From assembly GCA_018268465.1 (NCBI GenBank), contig JAFDWN010000010.1:403561-467560 (forward strand): a DNA stretch of 64,000 nt, in the 5' to 3' direction. The stretch comes from Actinomycetota bacterium. Its GTDB lineage: Bacteria > Actinomycetota > Actinomycetes > Mycobacteriales > Mycobacteriaceae. This document shows, piece by piece, positions 1 to 9,026 of this stretch (its first letter is position 1; each line of letters starts with the position of its first letter). The position numbers and the translations under genes are program-made. A model generated the notes under the pieces. That model ran no database searches and was not told the origin of the DNA. It was given only the letters and a program-made list of their open reading frames with translations.

Positions 1-2
1 AG

Positions 3-869
3 GAACGCCACGTCTCGAATGCGGCGGCGCGGATCGGGCTCAGCCAACCCGCCATGAGCCGCGCCCTGCAGCGGTTGCGCTCCGCGCTCGGCGATCCGCT
101 GCTGATCCGCGAACCCGACGGATACCGCCTGACGGCGCGCGCGCTGACACTGCGCGACCAGTTGGAGGCGCTGCTGCCGCAATTGGAGGCGCTGGTGTCA
201 CCCGAAACGTTCGACCCGGGAGCCTCGAACCAGCCGATCGACCTTGCGGGCACCGATTTCGCCGTGCACACCTACGGCCCGGAGATCTGCCGGCAGGTGC
301 TGAGTGCGTCTCCGGGGGCGATGGTGCGTTTCCACAGCTGGCGTTTCGACACGATGGCCGCGCAGATCCGCCGCGGCGATGTCGATCTGGGGCTCTACGG
401 CGGCTTCGCACCCGCCGATCTGTCCGCCGCCGACCTGGTCACCGAACGGTTCGTCTGCGTCCTGGCCTCCGACCACCCGCTCGCCGCGCAGACCGCGTTG
501 ACGCTGGACGATTATCACCGGTTCGGGCACGTGGTCATCGATGTCGCCGAAGGCATCCAGCCCGACATCGACTACCGCCTCCGGGCGCTGGGTGCGGACC
601 GGACACCGGTCGTCACCGTGCCCTATCACGTGGTCGTGCCCCCGCTGCTGGCCGGCACCGACCTGATCGCCACCGTCCCCGACACCCTGGCCCTGTCGTG
701 GACCGACCACCACCCGGTCCGTGTCGTCGGCGCGCCGGCGGAGATCGCGACCATGCCGTATCGGATGGTCTGGCATCCCGCATTCGACGACGACGGTCGG
801 CACCGGTGGTTGCGGTCGGTGGTTCGAGCCGCGGTCAACCTCAGTCGCGGTGCAGCGTCAGCACCGTGA
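3..869 (+). CDS. LysR-family transcriptional regulator, 5' end cut by window edge
   Basis: The reading frame is open from the first bases of the window, so the N-terminus lies upstream. The first visible residues carry the recognition helix of a LysR winged helix-turn-helix (AARIGLSQPAMSRALQRLR), followed by the usual GDPLLIR...YRLT wing. An ATG at 54 falls inside this helix and is not a plausible start. About 288 residues are visible. The remainder (about residues 70-285) fits the periplasmic-binding-type effector domain of LysR regulators. Its stop overlaps the 3' end of the convergent phosphoesterase gene by 29 bases. Its target and inducer cannot be read from the window. Confidence 0.88.
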   Translation, partial: ERHVSNAAARIGLSQPAMSRALQRLRSALGDPLLIREPDGYRLTARALTLRDQLEALLPQLEALVSPETFDPGASNQPIDLAGTDFAVHTYGPEICRQVLSASPGAMVRFHSWRFDTMAAQIRRGDVDLGLYGGFAPADLSAADLVTERFVCVLASDHPLAAQTALTLDDYHRFGHVVIDVAEGIQPDIDYRLRALGADRTPVVTVPYHVVVPPLLAGTDLIATVPDTLALSWTDHHPVRVVGAPAEIATMPYRMVWHPAFDDDGRHRWLRSVVRAAVNLSRGAASAP

Positions 870-2028
870 TCTCACTCGGGGCGAACACCCGGAAAGGCGG
901 CCCCCAGAACCCGGTTCCGCGACTGGTGTAGAGCTGCGTCCGCTGCCCGTGCCTGCTCAATCCGTGCACGACCGGCTGGTCCAGGCGAACCAGGAAGTTG
1001 AACGGCCATATCTGCCCGCCGTGGGTGTGGCCCGAGATCTGCAGGTCCACACCAGCAGTCGCCGCCTGCGCCACCTGTTTGGGCTGATGCGCGAGGAGAA
1101 GCACCGGCAGCGCGGAATCGGTGTCTGCCAGCGCCTCGTCGAGGTTCTCGCCATGCCCGTCGACGCCGGACCCGTGTGCGGTCGCATCGTCGACACCCGC
1201 CACGATGAGGCTGTCCCCGCCGCGCTCGACCACGATGTGGCTGTTGTGCAGCGCATTCCACCCGATGCGCTCCATATAGTCGAGCCAGCCCTGCGCTTCG
1301 CTGAAGTACTCGTGGTTGCCGGTGACGTACACCCGGGCGAGCGTGGCGCGCACCGCGGCCAGCGGCTCGACCTGCCCGTGCCGCACCCGCACGGCGCCGT
1401 CCGCGAGATCGCCGACATGGCAGACGATATCGGCATCGACCGCGTTGACCCGGTCGGTCACCGCCGCCGACCACGCAGCCCGGTCGATGGGCCCGAAGTG
1501 GGTGTCGGTGATCATGGCCACGCGCAGGCCGTCAAGCCCGGCACCGAGTCTGGGGATCGCGACGTCGACGCGTTTGATGCGGGGTACGCGCATCGCCTCG
1601 GCGTAACCCCAGACCAGCAGCCCGACGGCGACGGCGACGACCGCGCACGCCACCACACGCGCCCTGGTGGGGTCCTCCACCCCCGCCGCGAACAGCGCCA
1701 GACGCAACACCTGCGACAACACCGACCACACGAACAACACCCAGATCGCGCCGAGCAACGTATCGGCGGTCACCGCCGCCCAGTCCGGGCCGTGCCTGGC
1801 ATGCCCCCATGTCATCAACACGGGCTGTCCGACCATCGCGGCCACGAATACCAGCGAGCCTACGATCACGACCGCTGCCGGCCATTGCGTGCCGGCGGCG
1901 AGCAACGTCCACCACGGCACCCCGAACAGCGCCAGCAGGATCGCGGAAACCAGGACCAGACGCCGCCACCGGCTGGGCCGTCGCCGTCGCCCGGCCGGTC
2001 TCGCCTGCGTCGTCTGGGATTCTGACAT
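841..2028 (-). CDS. Membrane-anchored calcineurin-like metallophosphoesterase (copy 1)
   Basis: The 395-residue protein has about four hydrophobic segments in its first 145 residues, followed by a calcineurin-type metallophosphoesterase domain. The metal-binding motifs are in order: DTH (175-177), GDLAD (206-210), GNHE (237-240) and GHTHGGQ (333-339). It belongs to the YkuE/YaeI-like group, members of which hydrolyse phosphoesters such as lipid A precursors or UDP-sugars at the membrane; the substrate here is unknown. The next gene upstream (2241-3440, same strand) is a paralogue with the same C-terminal pattern (ITVLTL near the end). The two genes are separated by about 210 bases, so they may or may not be co-transcribed. 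The catalytic domain call is firm; membrane topology is inferred from hydrophobicity. Confidence 0.9.
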   Translation of the reverse strand: MSESQTTQARPAGRRRRPSRWRRLVLVSAILLALFGVPWWTLLAAGTQWPAAVVIVGSLVFVAAMVGQPVLMTWGHARHGPDWAAVTADTLLGAIWVLFVWSVLSQVLRLALFAAGVEDPTRARVVACAVVAVAVGLLVWGYAEAMRVPRIKRVDVAIPRLGAGLDGLRVAMITDTHFGPIDRAAWSAAVTDRVNAVDADIVCHVGDLADGAVRVRHGQVEPLAAVRATLARVYVTGNHEYFSEAQGWLDYMERIGWNALHNSHIVVERGGDSLIVAGVDDATAHGSGVDGHGENLDEALADTDSALPVLLLAHQPKQVAQAATAGVDLQISGHTHGGQIWPFNFLVRLDQPVVHGLSRHGQRTQLYTSRGTGFWGPPFRVFAPSEITVLTLHRD

Positions 2029-2240
2029 CGCGGAACGCCTCGATTTCTGTGGTAGGGCTTACCGACGAGGCTACCTGGGCACCGGCAGACCTCGTCTCGA
2101 CGCCGGGACCGGTGCACGGCGACAGGTACCGGTCCATCCGTTCCGGCTCGCCTGCCGGGCGATGCCCGATCTGCTGACCCTCGACCCACCGATTCAATCG
2201 GTACCGCAACGGTTTTCACACCGGGTTTCGGGCCGGCGCA

Positions 2241-3440
2241 TCAGGGCCCGCTCTGCAGCGTCAGCACCGTGATATCCGGCGGCGCGCCGATCCGCACCGG
2301 TGGACCCCAGAACCCGGCTCCGCGTGTCACGTACAACTGGGTGTCCTGCACCCGGGACAGCCCGGCCAGTGCGGGTTGAGCGAGCCTGACCAGGTAGTGG
2401 AACGGCCACATCTGACCACCGTGGGTGTGCCCGGACAGCTGCAGATCCACGCCGCGAGCCGCCGCCTCGTCCACGACGATCGGCTGGTGGGCGAGCAGGA
2501 TGGTCGGCCGGGATGCGTCCACCCGGTCCAGTGCACGTTCGAAATCCGGTGCATCCGAGTGCATTTGACCGGCAATATCGTTGATTCCCGCCAGATCGAA
2601 TGCCGCGGTGCCGCGCCGGATCGGCGTGTTCTCATTGCGTAACGACTGCACGCCAAGGCGCTCCAGTTCGCGTAGCCACGATGCGGTGTCCTCGACGAAG
2701 TATTCATGATTGCCGGTGACGAAGAACGTGCCGTCCACCGAGGCCAGGTCCCGCAGGGGCTCGGCGGCCGGACCGAGCTCCTCGACCGTGCCGTCCACCA
2801 GATCTCCGACGATCGCGACGAGATCCGGGGCGGCTTCGTTGATGGCGCCGACGATCCGCTGGGTGTGTGCCCGCCCCGACAGGGGCCCGAGATGGATATC
2901 CGACACCACGGCGATCCGGTACCCGTCGAATGCCTGATCGAGCCGTCGCAGTCGCACCGGCACCTGCAGCAGATCGGGCCGGCCGAGCGCGGTGCCGGCA
3001 CCGACGCCCACGAGGCCCACCGATACCGCCCCCGCGGCGGCGGCACTCGCCCTCGCGATGAATACCCGTCGATTCAGCGCCTGCGTCGCGGCCGGATCGG
3101 GCGCGGTCCCCGAATGGTCCGCGCACCGGACTTCGGCCGTCGGTGCGCGACGGACCCAATAGCGCAATGCCATGCGGATCGGTTCCAGCACAAGAAGACT
3201 CAGGAACAAATACGCGGCCAAGCCGAACCAGATGTAGCCCGTCCAGACGATCCCGCTCAACTCGGTTACGCCGATCGTCCGCGGCAGTACCAATGCGCCG
3301 GTCACCGAAGCCATCAGCACGACCAGGACCATCGTGAGGCTCCGCCGCGTCCGTCCCGGCTGGGTGGTGTCCTTGACCAGGCGTTTCCAGAGGTAGACGT
3401 GGATGACCAGGAGGATCGAGAGGAGAACGACGAAGAACAT
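2241..3440 (-). CDS. Membrane-anchored calcineurin-like metallophosphoesterase (copy 2)
   Basis: This 399-residue paralogue of the preceding gene has N-terminal hydrophobic helices at about 1-20, 35-55 and 65-90. A further hydrophobic stretch at about 130-150 follows an RRVFIARAS sequence that looks like a twin-arginine motif but lies inside the protein. The phosphoesterase motifs are DIH (181-183), GDLVD (212-216), GNHE (243-246) and GHTHGGQ further on. All metal ligands expected for the family are present, so it should be active. An internal Tat-like motif in this position would place the catalytic domain outside the cytoplasm, which is inference. Side-by-side duplication suggests an old tandem duplication with divergence. 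Confidence 0.9.
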   Translation of the reverse strand: MFFVVLLSILLVIHVYLWKRLVKDTTQPGRTRRSLTMVLVVLMASVTGALVLPRTIGVTELSGIVWTGYIWFGLAAYLFLSLLVLEPIRMALRYWVRRAPTAEVRCADHSGTAPDPAATQALNRRVFIARASAAAAGAVSVGLVGVGAGTALGRPDLLQVPVRLRRLDQAFDGYRIAVVSDIHLGPLSGRAHTQRIVGAINEAAPDLVAIVGDLVDGTVEELGPAAEPLRDLASVDGTFFVTGNHEYFVEDTASWLRELERLGVQSLRNENTPIRRGTAAFDLAGINDIAGQMHSDAPDFERALDRVDASRPTILLAHQPIVVDEAAARGVDLQLSGHTHGGQMWPFHYLVRLAQPALAGLSRVQDTQLYVTRGAGFWGPPVRIGAPPDITVLTLQSGP

Positions 3441-3560
3441 CTACGTCCGCTGCGTGTCGGCGGCCGCGTGGTGTGGACGGCTCATGAGCCACAGCCTAGT
3501 TGGCCGCCCCGGGGGCTCGGCCGCTCGACGACCGGGCTGCTGTGCGGGATGGGGGTCCCG

Positions 3561-4475
3561 TCAGCCCCGTCGGTGCGTCTTCCAGTCTCCCAAGGCCGTG
3601 ACGACGGTGTCTCGAAGCCAGTCCACGCCCGGGTCCGGCAGCGTCCGCCGAAAGGTGTAGAGGCCCACGTGCAGTTCCGGTACGTCGAACGGGAGCGGGA
3701 ACATCTCGATGTCGGCCTGTGCGCACATCTCCGCCGATACGGTGCTGGGAATGACCGACAGATAGCTGGTCTGCGCCACCAGCCCGGGCAGCGCGGCGAA
3801 ATGTGAGATGCGCAGCGCGATATCCCGCGCGTAGCCGCGGGAGCCGAGTGACTCGTCGACATTGGTGTGGCCGGCCGAGGCCTCGACGGCAATGTGGCGC
3901 TCGGCCAGGAAGTCGTCGAGCGTCGGCGTGCCACGGATCCTGGGATGCGCCGCCGACCGTATGCCGCAGTACACATCGTCGACCAGGACGTGTCGCGCGA
4001 TGTCTGCCGATGTGATCGGCGACGTGCCGATGACGGCGTCGGCGCTGCCTTGGCGCAGTGCGGTCGCGGCGGTCGCGATGTTCAGCGGAGCCACGTGGAG
4101 ATCGACACCGGGGGCTGTCTGGGCGATGAGCGCAAGGACCGGCGGCAGCAGGCTGATCTCCCCGAGATCGGTGGCCTGCAGATGGAACGTCCGGCGCGCC
4201 GTCGCGGGATCGAACCACGCCATCCCGCTGACAGTCGCCTCGACGGCCTCGATCGCCTGCCGCAGCATCGGGTACATCTGACGCGCCCGCTCGGTCGGCT
4301 CCAGCCCGCCCGCTGCACGGTTGAACAGGTTGTCGTTGAACTGTTTTCGCAGCCGGCGCAGCGCATGACTGACCGATGGCTGTGTCACCGACAGCTGCTC
4401 GGCCGTGCGGGTGACGCTGCGCGTGTCGTACAGACGCAGGAACGTCCGCACGAGGTTGAGGTCGGTTTCCGCCAT
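3561..4475 (-). CDS. LysR-family regulator divergent from the 2-oxoacid decarboxylase
   Basis: The 304-residue protein starts with DLNLVRTFLRLYDTRSVTRT and the helix-turn-helix LSVTQPSVSHALRRLRKQF, typical of LysR regulators of the NodD/SyrM-like branch. The rest is the two-lobed effector-binding domain. I chose the ATG at 4475; an in-frame GTG two codons upstream (4481) is possible. No strong ribosome-binding site precedes either start, so the transcript may be leaderless. The gene is divergent from the thiamine-diphosphate decarboxylase at 4598, and the 122-base gap holds an inverted repeat and a promoter-like pair. It is therefore the likely regulator of that gene, responding to a keto acid or aromatic ligand (inference). 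Confidence 0.9.
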   Translation of the reverse strand: MAETDLNLVRTFLRLYDTRSVTRTAEQLSVTQPSVSHALRRLRKQFNDNLFNRAAGGLEPTERARQMYPMLRQAIEAVEATVSGMAWFDPATARRTFHLQATDLGEISLLPPVLALIAQTAPGVDLHVAPLNIATAATALRQGSADAVIGTSPITSADIARHVLVDDVYCGIRSAAHPRIRGTPTLDDFLAERHIAVEASAGHTNVDESLGSRGYARDIALRISHFAALPGLVAQTSYLSVIPSTVSAEMCAQADIEMFPLPFDVPELHVGLYTFRRTLPDPGVDWLRDTVVTALGDWKTHRRG

Positions 4476-4477
4476 GC

Positions 4478-4495
4478 GCACAAATATAGATGTGC
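4478..4495. promoter_or_regulatory. Inverted repeat, candidate LysR autoregulatory site
   Basis: GCACA at 4478-4482 and TGTGC at 4491-4495 form an inverted repeat with an AT-rich 8-base spacer, overlapping the start region of the LysR gene. LysR proteins usually bind such interrupted dyads near their own promoter. The AT-rich spacer stands out in this GC-rich DNA. The call rests on symmetry and position only. Confidence 0.4.
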
Positions 4496-4520
4496 TTCAT
4501 GTCAGTATTCAGAACATTCA

Positions 4521-4550
4521 TTGGCTTTATCTGCGCTGGGCTCATAGCGT
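4521..4550 (+). promoter_or_regulatory. Putative promoter of the 2-oxoacid decarboxylase gene
   Basis: TTGGCT at 4521-4526 and TAGCGT at 4545-4550 are separated by 18 bases and match a mycobacterial SigA-type -35 / TANNNT -10 arrangement. They lie about 50 bases before the ATG at 4598, which itself has an AGGGGA ribosome-binding site. This is pattern matching only. Confidence 0.4.
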
Positions 4551-4597
4551 GAAGCTCAGTTCCTCCAACGACCCACATCCGAGCGCAGGGGATCGCC

Positions 4598-6253
4598 ATG
4601 ACCACGACACCGACCGTCATCGACTACGTACTCAACCGGCTCCACGAGATCGGCATCACCGATATCTTCGGTGTGCCAGGCGATTTCGCGTTTCCGGTAC
4701 AGGATGCGATCGTCGCCCACCCCGACATCAACTGGATCGGCAGCTGCAACGAACTCAACGCCGCCTACGCCGCCGACGGGTACGCGCGCATCCGGGGAGT
4801 GGGCGCGGTGAGCACCACTTACGGAGTGGGAGAACTCGGTGCGATCAGCGCCGTCGCCGGCTCCTACGCGGAGCATCTGCCGGTCTTCCACCTGACCGGA
4901 ATGCCCAACCTTGCGACACAGGCCGACCGCGCGCTGGTCCACCACACACTGGGCAACGGGGAGTTCGGACTGTTCCGGTCGATGGCCGACACCGTCACCG
5001 GCGCCAGTGCCATCATGACCCCGGCCAATGCCGTCTTCGAGACCGAACGGCTGATCGCCGAGGCGCTGTACAACCGGCGCCCGGTGTACATGGCGTTCCC
5101 GGCCGATCTCGCCGACAAGCCGATCCTGGCCTCCTCGGCGCCGCTGCCCCTGCCCGCCAGCGATCCCACCGCGCTGATGGCCGCCGCGGACGCGATCGTC
5201 GCGAAGCTCGGTTCGGCATCGCAGGCATGTGTGCTGCCGGGCCTCCTGCTGGACCGGCTCGGACTCGGGGAGCTCGCACGCACCTTCATCGAATCGGCCG
5301 GACTGCCGTTCGCCACCATGTTCGCCGACAAGTCGGTGCTCGATGAGGACCACCCGAACTACATCGGGATGTACGACGGCCAGCTCATGGAGGAGGCCGT
5401 GCGCGATTTCGTCGAGTCGTGCGACGCCGTCGTCACGATCGGCACCATGCAGACCGATTTCAACACCGGGGCGTTCACCGCCCACCTCGACCCGCAGCGC
5501 ACCATCGACATCGGCCTGCACCGCGCGGCGGTCGGCGCGACGGTCTACCAGAACGTCGAGATGGGCGATGTCCTGCGCGAACTCGCGGCCCGCGCGACAC
5601 CAACGCGCGGTCTCCCGGCAATCCGGCCGGAGTCGCCGGCTCCGCGCACCGGCTCGGGCGCCGACGCGATCACCGCGGCGGCCCTCTACCCGCGCTGGGC
5701 CGACTTCCTGCGCGCCGACGACATCGTCATCGCCGAAACCGGCACCTGCTCCATGGGTTTGGCATTCGCGACGCTGCCGCACGGCGCGCGATTCCACAAT
5801 CAGACGCTCTGGGGTGCCATCGGTTGGGCCACGCCCGCGGCGTTCGGCGCCGCGGTGGCCGCACCCGATCGCCGTGTCATCCTGTTCACGGGCGACGGCT
5901 CCCACCAGTTGACGGCGCAAGAGATCGGCCAGTTCCACCGGCATGGGCTGACGCCGATCATCTTCGTACTCAACAATTCCGGATATCTCATCGAGCGGAT
6001 GCTGTGCAAGGAGCCTCAGATCGCCTACAACGACGTGGCGGCCTGGCATTACGCCGAATTGCCGCACGCCCTGGGCTGCCAGGACTGGTTCACCGTGCGC
6101 GTCAGCACCTGCGGCGAACTCGACGACGCCCTGGCAGCCGCGGCGACGGCCGAGCGCGCCGCCTACATCGAGGTCGTCACCGGCAGCGGTGAAGCACCCG
6201 AACTGGCGCAGCGGCTGCACGACAGCGTGGCGTCGCTGTACCACGTGTCGTGA
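4598..6253 (+). CDS. Thiamine-diphosphate-dependent 2-oxoacid decarboxylase (indolepyruvate/phenylpyruvate/pyruvate decarboxylase family)
   Basis: This 551-residue enzyme has the three-domain layout of the pyruvate decarboxylase family. Visible residues are the ThDP-activating glutamate in SCNELNAAYAADGYAR (Glu52), the paired catalytic histidines in LVHHTLGNGEF (His115, His116) and the Mg-ThDP motif GDGS at about 432-435 ending in LNNSGYLIER. The HH pair and length place it with 2-oxoacid decarboxylases rather than acetolactate synthases. The aldehyde product may come from phenylpyruvate, indolepyruvate or branched-chain keto acids; substrate cannot be fixed by eye. The M. tuberculosis Kdc (Rv0853c) is in the same family but not clearly the closest relative. 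A divergent LysR gene is the likely regulator. Confidence 0.9.
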   Translation: MTTTPTVIDYVLNRLHEIGITDIFGVPGDFAFPVQDAIVAHPDINWIGSCNELNAAYAADGYARIRGVGAVSTTYGVGELGAISAVAGSYAEHLPVFHLTGMPNLATQADRALVHHTLGNGEFGLFRSMADTVTGASAIMTPANAVFETERLIAEALYNRRPVYMAFPADLADKPILASSAPLPLPASDPTALMAAADAIVAKLGSASQACVLPGLLLDRLGLGELARTFIESAGLPFATMFADKSVLDEDHPNYIGMYDGQLMEEAVRDFVESCDAVVTIGTMQTDFNTGAFTAHLDPQRTIDIGLHRAAVGATVYQNVEMGDVLRELAARATPTRGLPAIRPESPAPRTGSGADAITAAALYPRWADFLRADDIVIAETGTCSMGLAFATLPHGARFHNQTLWGAIGWATPAAFGAAVAAPDRRVILFTGDGSHQLTAQEIGQFHRHGLTPIIFVLNNSGYLIERMLCKEPQIAYNDVAAWHYAELPHALGCQDWFTVRVSTCGELDDALAAAATAERAAYIEVVTGSGEAPELAQRLHDSVASLYHVS

Positions 6254-6266
6254 CACGCCGCCCGCG

Positions 6267-6977
6267 TTATCCGTCGGCGCGGGCGAGCCGGTCCAGGAGT
6301 TCGCGCAGCAGGGCGGTCTCACCCACCGACAGGTCGTTGCCGTTCTGTTCGAGCGCCGCCGCGAGCGCTATCGCCGCACCGCGTCTCGGGTGGCGCCGTA
6401 CGGCGCGGTGCGCCGTCTCGTCCGACATCACCGCCGACAGCGCGGCCTCGCGCACGCGGTCCGACAGCGTCGAGTCGCGTTCGCCGTCGAGTTGGGCGAT
6501 CAGGCTCAGGGTCACTCCCACATTGGCGGCGTGAACCTGGCGGGCGGCCTCTGCCGGAGCCACCCGGATCTGGCCGCGCCTGGCGGCTTCCTCGAACAAT
6601 CCGCTCAGTGCCGCCACCGCCGGGGACGTGACGGCGCAGGGCTGTCCCGGCCGCACCGCACCGTACAGCCGCGCGTAGAACGCGGGATGGGCCAGGCCGT
6701 AGGCGACGTGCTGATCCCAGCCGCGCCGGATGTCACCGATCGGATCGTGCGAAGGCTCCCCACTCGGCGCCGCCACGTACTGGCCGAAACCGTGGCTGAG
6801 CACCGCGTCGATCAGCCCCTTTTTGTTGCCGAAGTGGTGGTAGAGCGTCGGGGCGGTGACCCCGGCACGTTCGCAGACCGCACGGGTCGAGAACGAGTCG
6901 TTGCCCGCGTCCAGCAGATCCGCGGCGGCCAGCAGCAGACGGTCCTTGGCGGATCCGCCGGGTGGTGCGTCAGCCAT
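6267..6977 (-). CDS. TetR-family repressor paired with the divergent SDR gene
   Basis: The protein has about 236 residues with a classic TetR helix-turn-helix (STRAVCERAGVTAPTLYHHFGNKKGLIDAVL) near the N-terminus and a variable helical ligand domain. I chose the ATG at 6977; a GTG seven codons upstream (6998) is also in frame. The gene is divergent from the SDR at 7062, and a perfect inverted repeat sits in the gap, so it probably represses itself and the SDR/NTF2 pair until a small ligand is bound. It ends 13 bases from the convergent decarboxylase stop. Confidence 0.9.
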   Translation of the reverse strand: MADAPPGGSAKDRLLLAAADLLDAGNDSFSTRAVCERAGVTAPTLYHHFGNKKGLIDAVLSHGFGQYVAAPSGEPSHDPIGDIRRGWDQHVAYGLAHPAFYARLYGAVRPGQPCAVTSPAVAALSGLFEEAARRGQIRVAPAEAARQVHAANVGVTLSLIAQLDGERDSTLSDRVREAALSAVMSDETAHRAVRRHPRRGAAIALAAALEQNGNDLSVGETALLRELLDRLARADG

Positions 6978-7018
6978 CACCAGCCGATCATGCCTCACTT
7001 GACTTCGTTATAAGTTCC

Positions 7019-7037
7019 ACTATAGCGTTGCTATAGT
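7019..7037. promoter_or_regulatory. TetR operator, perfect 8-base inverted repeat
   Basis: ACTATAGC (7019-7026), spacer GTT, GCTATAGT (7030-7037) form a perfect 19-base dyad in the gap between the TetR start and the SDR start at 7062. It is AT-rich against the local background and correctly placed to cover both promoters. Assignment to the adjacent TetR is inference from position. Confidence 0.7.
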
Positions 7038-7061
7038 CACATTGGCTTCCAGGGAGGCGGC

Positions 7062-7841
7062 ATGGTTCACGACGATTCACTGCGCGGGCAGCGTGCGCTG
7101 GTGACCGGGGGCAGCAGAGGTATCGGAGCGGCGGTTGCCACGCGGCTGGCCGCCGGGGGAGCCAGGGTCCTCGTGACAGCACGTACGCGGCCCGACGGCG
7201 TCGACCCGGAGATGTTCGTCGCCGCAGACCTGACCACCGCCGCGGGCGCGTCCACCGTCGTTTCAGAGGCGAGCGGGCGCCTAGGCGGCATCGACATCCT
7301 CGTTCACAACGTTGGCGGATCCGACTCTCCCGCAGGTGGTTTCGCGGCGCTGACCGACGAGCACTGGGCCCATGAGATTAACGCCAACCTGATGGCCGCG
7401 GTACGGATCGACCGTGGTCTGCTGCCGGCGATGATCGCGGCCGGACGAGGCGCGATCGTCCACATCAGCTCGATCCAGCGGCTGATGCCCCTCTGGAACG
7501 GGACGCTGGCCTACGCGGCGGCCAAGGCGGCGCTGTCCACGTACAGCAAGGGACTATCCAATCAGCTTGCACCACACGGAATTCGGGTCAACTCGGTGGC
7601 ACCGGGATTCGTCCAGACCGCCAGCGCCGACGCCCTGGTCGCCCGCATCGCCGACGAGGCGGGCATCACCGCCCGGGAGGCTCTCGGTCAGCTGATGGAC
7701 TCGCTCGGGGGAATACCGCTGGGCCGGCCCAATCGGCCCGAGGAGGTCGCCGAACTCGTCGCCTTCCTGGCCTCCGACCGCGCGTCGGCGATCGTCGGGG
7801 CCGAACACGTCATCGACGGCGGAAACGTGCCCGTCGTCTGA
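7062..7841 (+). CDS. Short-chain dehydrogenase/reductase (SDR)
   Basis: This 259-residue classical SDR has the NAD(P)-binding TGGSRGIG motif near residue 15, VHNVGG in the NNAG position, the catalytic serine in VHISSIQ, and the YAAAK (YxxxK) pair. It ends with a typical VDGG-like IDGGN. A GGGAGGCGGC ribosome-binding site precedes the ATG. It is followed 24 bases later by an NTF2-like gene, and the two are likely co-transcribed under the divergent TetR. Substrate is unknown; regulation by TetR suggests catabolism or detoxification of a small carbonyl or alcohol. Confidence 0.92.
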   Translation: MVHDDSLRGQRALVTGGSRGIGAAVATRLAAGGARVLVTARTRPDGVDPEMFVAADLTTAAGASTVVSEASGRLGGIDILVHNVGGSDSPAGGFAALTDEHWAHEINANLMAAVRIDRGLLPAMIAAGRGAIVHISSIQRLMPLWNGTLAYAAAKAALSTYSKGLSNQLAPHGIRVNSVAPGFVQTASADALVARIADEAGITAREALGQLMDSLGGIPLGRPNRPEEVAELVAFLASDRASAIVGAEHVIDGGNVPVV

Positions 7842-7865
7842 ACATCACCGCACCTGGAGCCCACC

Positions 7866-8204
7866 ATGCCGAAAGTTGACCTGCCCGAAGCGGTCGCCCG
7901 CTACCTGGATGCCCACCGTGTCCACGACACCGCCACTGCGCTCGCACAGTTCTGCCCCGACGCGACCGTCGTGGACGAGGGAATCACCTACTCCGGCGGC
8001 GCGGCCATCGCGGACTGGCTGAACCGCGCGGCGTCCGAATACACCTACACCATCGAACTCACCGCCAGTGAGCGGCTGGATGCCACCCACGTCGTCGCCT
8101 TCCACCACCTCGAGGGCAACTTCCCCGGCGGCGTGGCGGATCTGCGCCACCAGTTCACGCTCGCCGACGGGGGGCGGATAGCGCGGCTCATCATCGAGCC
8201 GTGA
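7866..8204 (+). CDS. NTF2-like (SnoaL/ketosteroid-isomerase fold) small protein
   Basis: The 112-residue protein has the pattern of the NTF2-like superfamily: an N-terminal helix (LPEAVARYLDAHRVHDTATAL), a FCPDATVVDEG strand segment, and a C-terminal beta-rich part ending in RIARLIIEP. Such proteins act as isomerases, cyclases or binding domains. It follows the SDR gene closely and probably shares its transcript, so it may act on the same compound. No unique catalytic signature can be confirmed. Confidence 0.8.
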   Translation: MPKVDLPEAVARYLDAHRVHDTATALAQFCPDATVVDEGITYSGGAAIADWLNRAASEYTYTIELTASERLDATHVVAFHHLEGNFPGGVADLRHQFTLADGGRIARLIIEP

Positions 8205-8215
8205 CGGATGTGCGC

Positions 8216-8977
8216 CTACAGCACAGGCAGCAGTCGTCGCATGATCGCGGCTGATGACGCCGCCACCTCCTCGGCGAATGCCAGGAAGTCGAACCGGGAT
8301 TCACGGCCGGCCAGGTCTGACAGGGCCCGGATCACCAGCCATGAGGCGCCGAACGCTTCGGCCACCTGCGCGACGGCACCACCCTCCATCTCCACGGCCA
8401 TGGCTCCGAACTCCTTGTGCAACTGCACTCTGGTGACCTCGCTGTGCACATACTGGTCCCCGGTCAGCACCGTGCCGACCGCGATCCGCGCGGGTTCACC
8501 GGCGCCTCCGGCGACACTCGACAGTGCCGGCAGGGCGAAACCGTCGAGTCTGCCGCCGACACGCTCCAGAAGGCCGTCATCCGGCGAAAAGCCCAGTCGA
8601 TCAGTCGGATTGATGAAAGGAACATGCCCGGCCTGGTAGGTGTGCAAACCTTCGTCCTCGATCAGTCCGGCGTCATGCTGGATCACCCGGTCGGCGATCA
8701 CGACGTCGCCCACCGCCAACGCCGGATCCAGCCCACCCGCGACGCCGGAGAAGACCATTGTGCCGCAGTCGAATCGGTCGGCCAGCACGGTCGCTACGAG
8801 TGCGCTGTTCACCTTGCCCATCCCCGAACCGGCGACGACGACGTCGCGGCCGTCCAACGCTCCCGTGGCGAATTCGGTGTGGCCGACCCGGACGACGTCG
8901 ACGCCGTCGAGCAGCGACAGCACGTGGTTGAGTTCCTGAGGTATGGCACAGATGAGTCCGACTGTCACCACACTCAC
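8216..8977 (-). CDS. mtnN: 5'-methylthioadenosine/S-adenosylhomocysteine nucleosidase
   Basis: The 253-residue protein matches the PNP/UDP-phosphorylase family branch that cleaves MTA and SAH to adenine and thioribose derivatives. Supporting motifs are [10 protein letters not shown] at the N-terminus (catalytic acid Glu), FSGVAGGL, the ribose-binding [13 protein letters not shown] and the catalytic aspartate in RALSDLAG. It recycles by-products of SAM-dependent reactions in the cytoplasm. It ends 11 bases from the convergent NTF2-like gene. The next gene upstream, a TetR on the same strand, is separated by about 50 bases and may be co-transcribed. Confidence 0.9.
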   Translation of the reverse strand: MSVVTVGLICAIPQELNHVLSLLDGVDVVRVGHTEFATGALDGRDVVVAGSGMGKVNSALVATVLADRFDCGTMVFSGVAGGLDPALAVGDVVIADRVIQHDAGLIEDEGLHTYQAGHVPFINPTDRLGFSPDDGLLERVGGRLDGFALPALSSVAGGAGEPARIAVGTVLTGDQYVHSEVTRVQLHKEFGAMAVEMEGGAVAQVAEAFGASWLVIRALSDLAGRESRFDFLAFAEEVAASSAAIMRRLLPVL

Positions 8978-9026
8978 TATGCCCGCACTGCCTGGTGGGC
9001 CGCACCCGGCAGACCGTCACCGGTCT

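Noticed and set aside
721-2025. Plus-strand frame of 434 codons over the first phosphoesterase gene
   Set aside because: It lies entirely opposite a gene with complete catalytic motifs and has a low-complexity translation.
4556-6322. Long minus-strand frame of 588 codons opposite the 2-oxoacid decarboxylase
   Set aside because: It is a shadow of third-position GC in the real gene; its translation has no domain motifs and is full of Arg, Gly and Asp runs.
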